Assembly (NCBI GenBank): GCA_964291485.2
Contig: OZ220224.1
Location: 1,550,001 to 1,614,000, forward strand
Direction of reading: 5' to 3'
DNA from: Kistimonas sp964291485
GTDB lineage: Bacteria > Pseudomonadota > Gammaproteobacteria > Pseudomonadales > Endozoicomonadaceae
Length of the DNA stretch: 64,000 nucleotides
Each line of letters begins with the position of its first letter. The stretch's first letter is position 1. Under the pieces are notes generated by a model, which saw nothing but the letters and a program-made list of their open reading frames with translations, searched no databases and was not told where the DNA came from. The translations under genes and the position numbers were made by a program. This document shows positions 58,935-64,000 of the stretch, in pieces.

Positions 58935-60974
58935 ATGGTTCTGGCAACGTCTGACAGTAATTGTGAAATTCCAGCCATGATTATCAAGCGCGATGGGCAG
59001 CGAGTGTCGTTTGATAATGACAAGGTGTTTCGTGCCATTCTCCATGCAGGCCAGGTAACAGGTGAATATGACCAGGATGAAGTACGAGTATTAACAGACA
59101 AAGTCCTACGGTTGGTCAGTTACCGTTTCTGGGGCAACAAGGCACCTGACGTTGAACAGATCCAGGATATGGTGGAGCAGTGTCTGGCAGCCAGTGGCTA
59201 CTTTGATACCGCCAAGGCTTATATTCTTTACCGGGAGCGTCACAAGAACCTGCGGGATACCCGGAAAACCCTTCTGGATGTGGAAGCCTCCATAGACGAA
59301 TATCTGGAGAAGCTGGACTGGCGTGTACGTGCCAATGCCAACCAGGGTTATTCGTTGGGGGGTATGATTCTGAATGTTTCCGGCAAAGTCACGGCCAATT
59401 ACTGGTTGAATCATGTCTATGGTGCTGCGATTGGTGATGCACATCGACAGGGTGATCTTCACATCCATGATCTGGATATGCTGTCCGGTTACTGCGCCGG
59501 CTGGTCGTTGAGAACGCTGCTGCATGAAGGGTTCAATGGTGTGCCCGGTAAGATAGAATCTGCGCCACCCAAACACCTGTCCAGTGCCGTTGGGCAGATG
59601 GTGAATTTCCTGGGTACCCTGCAAAACGAGTGGGCTGGCGCCCAGGCTTTCAGTTCTTTTGATACCTATCTTGCGCCGTTTGTTCGCAAAGATAATCTTG
59701 CCTATGCAGATGTGAAGCAGTGCATTCAGGAATTTATATACAACCTGAATGTACCCTCCCGCTGGGGTACCCAGACGCCGTTCACGAATGTGACGTTTGA
59801 CTGGGTCTGTCCGGACGATCTTAAAGAACAGATCCCCATCATTGCCGGTGAAGAGATGCCGTTCAGTTATGGTGAACTCCAGCCTGAGATGGCAATGATT
59901 AACCGCGCTTATATCGAAGTGATGATGGCCGGGGATGCGATGGGTCGGGTTTTCACGTTTCCGATCCCTACCTACAACATCACGCCGGATTTTGACTGGG
60001 ATTGCGAGAATGCCGATCTGTTGTTTGGTATGACAGCCCGATACGGGTTGCCTTATTTTCAGAATTTCCTGAATTCCGAACTGACGCCGAATATGGTGCG
60101 CTCCATGTGCTGCCGGTTGCAGCTGGACCTGCGGGAGTTGCTCAAGCGGGGCAACGGTCTGTTTGGTTCGGCAGAGCAGACCGGTTCTATCGGTGTTGTC
60201 ACGCTCAATTGCGCCAGGTTGGGCTATCTGGCGAAAGGAAGCCGGGAAGACTTGTATCGCCGTACAGATGAGCTGATGCGTCTGGCAAAAGACAGCCTTG
60301 AGGTGAAACGGAAAGTTATACAGCACTACATGGATAGCGGTCTCTTCCCGTATACCAAGCGTTACCTTGGCACATTGCGCAACCATTTTGCCACGATTGG
60401 GGTGAATGGCATCAACGAGATGATCCGGAACTATTCGGATGATGCCCATGATCTCACGACAGCGGAAGGTCAGGCGTTTGCGCAGGCATTTTTGGATCAT
60501 ATCCGTGCCCAGATGAAGGATTTTCAGGAAGAAACCGGCCATCTCTATAACCTTGAGGCAACGCCTGCGGAGGGTACGACTTATCGTTTTGCCAGGGAAG
60601 ATCGCAAACGTTATCCGGATATCTTTCAGGCGGGGACGATCGAACGGCCTTATTACACCAATTCATCGCAATTGCCGGTCGGTTATACCGATGACCCTTT
60701 CCATGCCTTGGAGATGCAGGACGCCCTGCAATGCAAATATACCGGCGGCACGGTGCTGCACCTGTATATGGGAGAACAGGTTTCTTCTGTCTCTGCCTGT
60801 AAGAAGCTGGTGCGTCGAACACTGACACATTTCAGGCTGCCCTATATTACGGTGACACCGACGTTTTCTATCTGTCCAACTCATGGTTACCTGGCGGGCG
60901 AACACGAGTTTTGTCCACGCTGTGATGAGGAGCGGCTTGCGGCAAAGCAGGTAAGGTTACAGGTGGTTAGTTAA
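58935..60974 (+). CDS. nrdD: anaerobic ribonucleotide reductase large chain NrdD, lacking the glycyl-radical end
   Basis: The 679-residue class III reductase has an N-terminal ATP-cone (residues 14-105: IIKRDGQRVSFDNDKVFRAI), then the barrel domain with CRLQLDLRELLKRGNGLFGSAEQTGSIGVVTLN, and a C-terminal metal site (FSICPTHGYLAGEHEFCPRC: Cys647, His650, Cys660, Cys663, where the usual second Cys is His). It reduces ribonucleotides under anaerobiosis. The reading frame stops 16 residues after the metal site, without the RVxGY glycyl-radical motif. That motif is found in the next small gene. Transcription is probably controlled by FNR/Anr and NrdR. Confidence 0.92.
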   Translation: MVLATSDSNCEIPAMIIKRDGQRVSFDNDKVFRAILHAGQVTGEYDQDEVRVLTDKVLRLVSYRFWGNKAPDVEQIQDMVEQCLAASGYFDTAKAYILYRERHKNLRDTRKTLLDVEASIDEYLEKLDWRVRANANQGYSLGGMILNVSGKVTANYWLNHVYGAAIGDAHRQGDLHIHDLDMLSGYCAGWSLRTLLHEGFNGVPGKIESAPPKHLSSAVGQMVNFLGTLQNEWAGAQAFSSFDTYLAPFVRKDNLAYADVKQCIQEFIYNLNVPSRWGTQTPFTNVTFDWVCPDDLKEQIPIIAGEEMPFSYGELQPEMAMINRAYIEVMMAGDAMGRVFTFPIPTYNITPDFDWDCENADLLFGMTARYGLPYFQNFLNSELTPNMVRSMCCRLQLDLRELLKRGNGLFGSAEQTGSIGVVTLNCARLGYLAKGSREDLYRRTDELMRLAKDSLEVKRKVIQHYMDSGLFPYTKRYLGTLRNHFATIGVNGINEMIRNYSDDAHDLTTAEGQAFAQAFLDHIRAQMKDFQEETGHLYNLEATPAEGTTYRFAREDRKRYPDIFQAGTIERPYYTNSSQLPVGYTDDPFHALEMQDALQCKYTGGTVLHLYMGEQVSSVSACKKLVRRTLTHFRLPYITVTPTFSICPTHGYLAGEHEFCPRCDEERLAAKQVRLQVVS

Positions 60975-61017
60975 GCCGATCGTATTGGTACAGAAGATTA
61001 ATAGCAGGAAGGAACGT

Positions 61018-61179
61018 ATGAAAACGAATGAAGCTGTGAAACTCGAAGAGCATGAGCGCCAACGCTGTGAAGTCTGGACCCGGGTCATGGGCTATCACCG
61101 ACCTGTCTCGGCGTTTAATCCCGGTAAACAACAGGAGCAACAGGATCGTCTGCACTTTCGGGAAAACCGTGGCGAATGA
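61018..61179 (+). CDS. separate 53-residue glycyl-radical segment of NrdD
   Basis: ATG 61018 is preceded by AGGAAGGA (61006-61013), one of the best ribosome-binding sites in the window. The product contains EVWTRVMGYHRPVSAFNPGK, the C-terminal glycyl-radical loop of class III reductases, with the radical-bearing Gly25. It is in a different frame from nrdD, 43 bases after its stop, and overlaps nrdG by four bases (ATGA). Together the two polypeptides would make a complete enzyme, much as GrcA supplies a glycyl-radical domain to damaged pyruvate formate-lyase. A disrupted gene is the alternative, but the clean start signal argues for a working split. Confidence 0.85.
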   Translation: MKTNEAVKLEEHERQRCEVWTRVMGYHRPVSAFNPGKQQEQQDRLHFRENRGE

Positions 61180-61904
61180 TTGAGGTTGACGCGGGAAAAG
61201 ATTTGCGACCGGATTATCAGCTGAAGATAGCGGGTATTACACCACTATCAACGGTGGATTACCCTGATAACCTGTCTGCAGTCGTGTTTACCCGTGGTTG
61301 TAACCTGCGCTGTCAGTATTGCCATAACCCGGAATTGATGAGTGTCACGCCGGACGACAATGACCTGAAATGGGAGGATGTGCTGGCATTATTGACACGC
61401 CGATCCGGTTTGCTGGATGCCGTCGTATTCAGCGGTGGTGAACCGATACTCCAGCAAGCCTTGTTGCCAGCCGTTCAAGCCGTCAGGCAACGGGGCTTTA
61501 AGATCGGGCTGCATACGGCAGGGCAATCGCCATCCCGATTGGAATCCTTGATCCCCTGGCTGGACTGGGTAGGTCTCGATATCAAGGGGTTGCCGGAGGA
61601 TTATCCCCTGATTACGGGGGCGTCAGCGGGTGAGAAAGCCTGGCGTAGCCTGAAGATGCTTCAGAAGCATGGGGTTCATTTTGAGGTAAGAACAACCGTG
61701 AACTGGAGTCTCTTGTCGCCAGAGCGGTTGCGGCAACTGGCGAAGCGGTTATCGGAAGCAGGTGTTACTGATTTTGTCGTTCAGCGTTGTCGCGATCAAC
61801 AATGCTTCAATGGCGCACTACCGCATCCGGCTTTGCACGCATCCGTTACCCGTCGTTTATGGGATGAACTATCCGGCTGGTTTCCACGTTTCACTGTCCG
61901 ATAG
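61176..61904 (+). CDS. nrdG: anaerobic ribonucleotide reductase activase NrdG
   Basis: The 242-residue radical SAM enzyme has CNLRCQYC (CxxxCxxC, 4Fe-4S) near residue 42, the Gly-rich FSGGEP motif, and the end of a partial TIM barrel. It makes the glycyl radical on NrdD. Start ATG 61176 overlaps the stop of the glycyl-radical gene, showing tight coupling. The longer form with TPLSTVDYPDNLSAVVF is the type found in pseudomonads. Confidence 0.95.
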   Translation: MIEVDAGKDLRPDYQLKIAGITPLSTVDYPDNLSAVVFTRGCNLRCQYCHNPELMSVTPDDNDLKWEDVLALLTRRSGLLDAVVFSGGEPILQQALLPAVQAVRQRGFKIGLHTAGQSPSRLESLIPWLDWVGLDIKGLPEDYPLITGASAGEKAWRSLKMLQKHGVHFEVRTTVNWSLLSPERLRQLAKRLSEAGVTDFVVQRCRDQQCFNGALPHPALHASVTRRLWDELSGWFPRFTVR

Positions 61905-61909
61905 CCGTT

Positions 61910-62236
61910 TTATGGCAGTCGATTGTTGACCTGTTCCCGGGCCAGCAGGCCGATGATAATACTGGCAGAGAAGGCAAACAGGTCGGACATATGCTCTTTC
62001 AGTGCTTCATTGATAATACCAATCTGGCGTTCATCCAGGTTGACATCCGCCGGTATTTCCATCGGCGATTCGAACTTCTCTGTCAGTGAGGGGTGGACAG
62101 AACGGTAACTGCTGGTTACAGCGGCAATCTCTTCCTCCGAAAGGCCAATTTTTTCGCCGACTTTACGGATAAAGCTATCAACAACATCATCTTCCCTGGC
62201 TTTGTCTGGATGTGGAAATTCAAGAATCACGCCCAT
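61910..62236 (-). CDS. hypothetical 108-residue protein
   Basis: The start at 62236 is preceded by GGAGGAG, an excellent ribosome-binding site. The product begins MGVILEFPHPDKARED and has a helical middle (IRKVGEKIGLSEEEIAAVTSSY) and a C-terminal hydrophobic stretch (LFAFSASIIIGLLARE). I do not recognise the family. It is convergent with nrdG (5 bases apart) and downstream of the MATE gene. Confidence 0.7.
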   Translation of the reverse strand: MGVILEFPHPDKAREDDVVDSFIRKVGEKIGLSEEEIAAVTSSYRSVHPSLTEKFESPMEIPADVNLDERQIGIINEALKEHMSDLFAFSASIIIGLLAREQVNNRLP

Positions 62237-62331
62237 GCAGCAGCTCCTCCATTTTGATGCTGGCTTTCAGTATGTGTGCAAGGACATGGCTCTGGCAAGT
62301 GACGAGTTTTTTAGGGGGTGTTACGGGAAGG

Positions 62332-62365
62332 AACGCAGAGCGGGGGGATCCATCCGCCCTGCGTT
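62332..62365 (-). terminator. hairpin after the MATE gene
   Basis: AACGCAG-A-GCGG (62332-62343) pairs with CCGC-C-CTGCGTT (62354-62365), with one mismatch. It lies just past the MATE stop codon on the minus strand. The T-run is weak. Confidence 0.5.
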
Positions 62366-62371
62366 TGGGGG

Positions 62372-63760
62372 TCAGGCTGCAGTTTGTACTGAAACCGGGG
62401 TGGGTTGTGGATTCTTCAATGTCCGGAGATCCATCCAAAGTACCCAGGCAACCGGAATCGCAAGAATAACATTGGATACCGGTAGGGCTATTAAGACACC
62501 GGTGATGCCAAACAGGGGCGGCAGTGCTATTAGCAGGGGGATCTGAACCAGCATATTGCCTGCCGTGATCCAGCTGGCAACACGGGATTTGGCCATGGAT
62601 TGGAACCAGGCGGCGGTTAACACAATGAAGCCATCCAGGAACATGGAGAACAGATGCAGGTGAAGTGCTGTCACCGTCATCTGTTGCAGGGCGGTATCGT
62701 CGTTGTTGAAAATGAAGGCAATCGCCTCGGGGAACAGGTTGATCAACACTACGCTGCCAATCCCGATACTGAGAACGGTGCCCAGGCCAATCCGTAATGT
62801 GGTGAGCAACCGTTGGCGGTTACCGGCGCCATGGTTATAACTGACCAGTGGCTGAATACCTGTGGCAACCCCTTCAGAGAACATGTAATAGACCCCTTGT
62901 ACATAGCCAACGATGGTGAATGCGCCGACAGCCAGCACGCCACCGTAATCCACAAGCAGTCGATTATGGATTGCCAATACAAAGCCATAGTAGAAAAACA
63001 TGAACAGGCTGGGTAATCCCGCACTCAGTGTCCTGACGGTATAAACCCAGGAAAAGCAGATGTCTGTGAGGGCGATACGGGTATTTGCCTTGTCGCTCAG
63101 GAAGTAGGCAATACCCCATAGTGCGACCGCAGCCTGAGCCATAACTGTGGCTATGGCGGCGCCGGCAGCTTCGAGCCCCATTACCACAATAAAGAGCCAG
63201 TCCAGCACAATATTCAGGATGGCGCCAGTTGCCATGATGATCGTGGTCAGGTGGGGTCGTTCATCATTCCGGATCATCAAGGGTAATGCGGCGCCTGCCA
63301 GTGCTGCGATACTGCCGGTGATAAGGATAGTAAGGTAATCCCCAGCCAGTTCATGCGCATGACCCGTAGCGCCAAGCAGTGTCAGTATCTGGTTTTCCAG
63401 CGGCAGGAATATCAGTGGAAAAAACAAGCCAAAGGCAACCAGCAACAGCAATGCGTTACCAATATAAAGGCGCGGCTTGCGATGGTCGTTTTGTCCCCGG
63501 CTGATGGACATCCACGTACCGGTACCCATACCGATCATAATACCGACGCCGAGAATAATGCCGGCAACTGGCCAGGCAAAATTCAGCGCGGCAAGACCTT
63601 CTGCACCGACAACCCGGCCAATGAATATGCCATCAATCAGGACATAAATGCCGTTAACAATCATGGCGGCAACGGCTGGTATGGCGTAGCGCCAGAACAA
63701 CCGCAGAATGGGTTGTGTCCCTAAGTCTGAAGAAGGAGCGTTTATCTGTGTTGATTCCAT
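62372..63760 (-). CDS. MATE-family multidrug/sodium exporter
   Basis: The 462-residue inner-membrane protein has about 12 hydrophobic segments in two similar halves. It shows MATE landmarks: an N-terminal helix with AIPAVAAMIVNGIYVLIDGIFIGRVVG, the following AALNFAWPV segment, and PLVSYNHGAG in the second half (the usual P-x-x-x-x-N-x-G-A pattern). It exports drugs or metabolites in exchange for Na+ or H+. A MarR-type gene ends 61 bases upstream on the same strand and probably regulates it. Confidence 0.92.
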   Translation of the reverse strand: MESTQINAPSSDLGTQPILRLFWRYAIPAVAAMIVNGIYVLIDGIFIGRVVGAEGLAALNFAWPVAGIILGVGIMIGMGTGTWMSISRGQNDHRKPRLYIGNALLLLVAFGLFFPLIFLPLENQILTLLGATGHAHELAGDYLTILITGSIAALAGAALPLMIRNDERPHLTTIIMATGAILNIVLDWLFIVVMGLEAAGAAIATVMAQAAVALWGIAYFLSDKANTRIALTDICFSWVYTVRTLSAGLPSLFMFFYYGFVLAIHNRLLVDYGGVLAVGAFTIVGYVQGVYYMFSEGVATGIQPLVSYNHGAGNRQRLLTTLRIGLGTVLSIGIGSVVLINLFPEAIAFIFNNDDTALQQMTVTALHLHLFSMFLDGFIVLTAAWFQSMAKSRVASWITAGNMLVQIPLLIALPPLFGITGVLIALPVSNVILAIPVAWVLWMDLRTLKNPQPTPVSVQTAA

Positions 63761-63821
63761 ATTTTGTTAGGCTAACTAATTATAAATTTAAACGTGGTAT
63801 GAATATGTCGGCCGTTTTTCT

Positions 63822-64000
63822 TTAATCTGGTGTCGATTTCACCCGTGTATTGTCTTGCAGACAGCGACAGGCTTTGTCCAGCAAGGTTTCCAGTATCTGG
63901 TACTCTTCCTCACTCATGGCCGTGCAGATTTTGCGGGTCATATCACCGAACAGTTTGTCCTCCAGCGCCATCAGCGATTCCCCCTGGCGTGTGAGGCTGA
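63822..64000 (-). CDS. MarR-family regulator, 3' part (runs off the window)
   Basis: The frame is open from the window edge to the stop at 63822-63824, giving about 59 residues. The end matches MarR proteins: LTRQGESL (the wing and start of the dimerisation helix), then a long helix and MSEEEYQILETLLDKAC. The DNA-binding part lies beyond the window. Probable local repressor of the downstream MATE exporter. Confidence 0.8.
   Translation of the reverse strand, partial: SLTRQGESLMALEDKLFGDMTRKICTAMSEEEYQILETLLDKACRCLQDNTRVKSTPD

Noticed and set aside
59106..60542. A 478-codon minus-strand frame opposite nrdD
   Set aside because: Same reasoning: NrdD is clearly coding, and the antisense frame lacks motifs and a ribosome-binding site.

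Overview
The window is a gammaproteobacterial chromosome segment with mostly housekeeping content. Gene order closely resembles, from memory, three stretches of the Pseudomonas aeruginosa chromosome: yihY–thioredoxin–acylphosphatase–transglycosylase–proS … slyX–cold-shock membrane protein–oprD–aspS–yebC–ruvCAB–ybgC–tolQRAB–pal–cpoB–tRNA-Lys–nadA–bepA–tusA–perM–bcp–dapA–bamC–purC, and gacS/barA–cysM–rlmD–relA–mazG. A classical C2H2 zinc-finger protein, two-partner secretion and AT-rich islands with unknown proteins suggest an animal-associated marine lineage such as Endozoicomonas or relatives (Oceanospirillales). The genus is an inference from gene content only.

Layout. 1–2.2 kb: small unknown genes, a lipoprotein and an orphan protein with three eukaryote-type C2H2 zinc fingers. 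2.2–10.4 kb: conserved housekeeping genes, including proS, slyX, a membrane-anchored cold-shock-domain protein, an HU-like protein and an SDR. 10.6–15.4 kb: three tandem OprD-type porins on the minus strand, two with near-identical terminators. 15.9–18.9 kb: fmdB-like gene, aspS, yebC. 19.0–22.3 kb: an AT-rich, T/G-rich island that separates yebC from ruvC. It carries a heptanucleotide repeat, a short leader ORF and a 461-residue unknown protein with a 59-residue internal tandem duplication. 22.3–30.6 kb: ruvCAB and the complete Tol-Pal envelope operon. 30.7–30.9 kb: two tRNA-Lys genes. 31–38.8 kb: NAD, sulfur-carrier, outer-membrane quality control, lysine and purine genes. 38.8–46.9 kb: an AT-rich gap with DnaA-box-like sites, a CnoX-like thioredoxin, a LysR regulator, a BarA/GacS hybrid kinase, an SLC13-type transporter and cysM. 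47.2–53.0 kb: a TpsA adhesin and TpsB transporter set between cysM and rlmD. 53.3–57.8 kb: rlmD, relA, mazG. 57.8–58.9 kb: a gap rich in strong stem-loops, ending in an FNR-like site and a pair of NrdR boxes. 58.9–61.9 kb: anaerobic class III ribonucleotide reductase, in which the glycyl-radical segment is encoded by a separate 53-codon gene between nrdD and nrdG. 61.9–64 kb: a small unknown protein, a MATE exporter and the 3' end of a MarR-type regulator.

Functional themes. The envelope is heavily represented (Tol-Pal, BamC, BepA, porins, TPS, lipoproteins). Stress and anaerobic regulation come next (RelA/MazG, BarA, FNR/NrdR-controlled NrdDG). The most unusual items are the C2H2 zinc-finger protein, the split glycyl-radical NrdD, the yebC–ruvC island and the structured mazG–nrdD gap.
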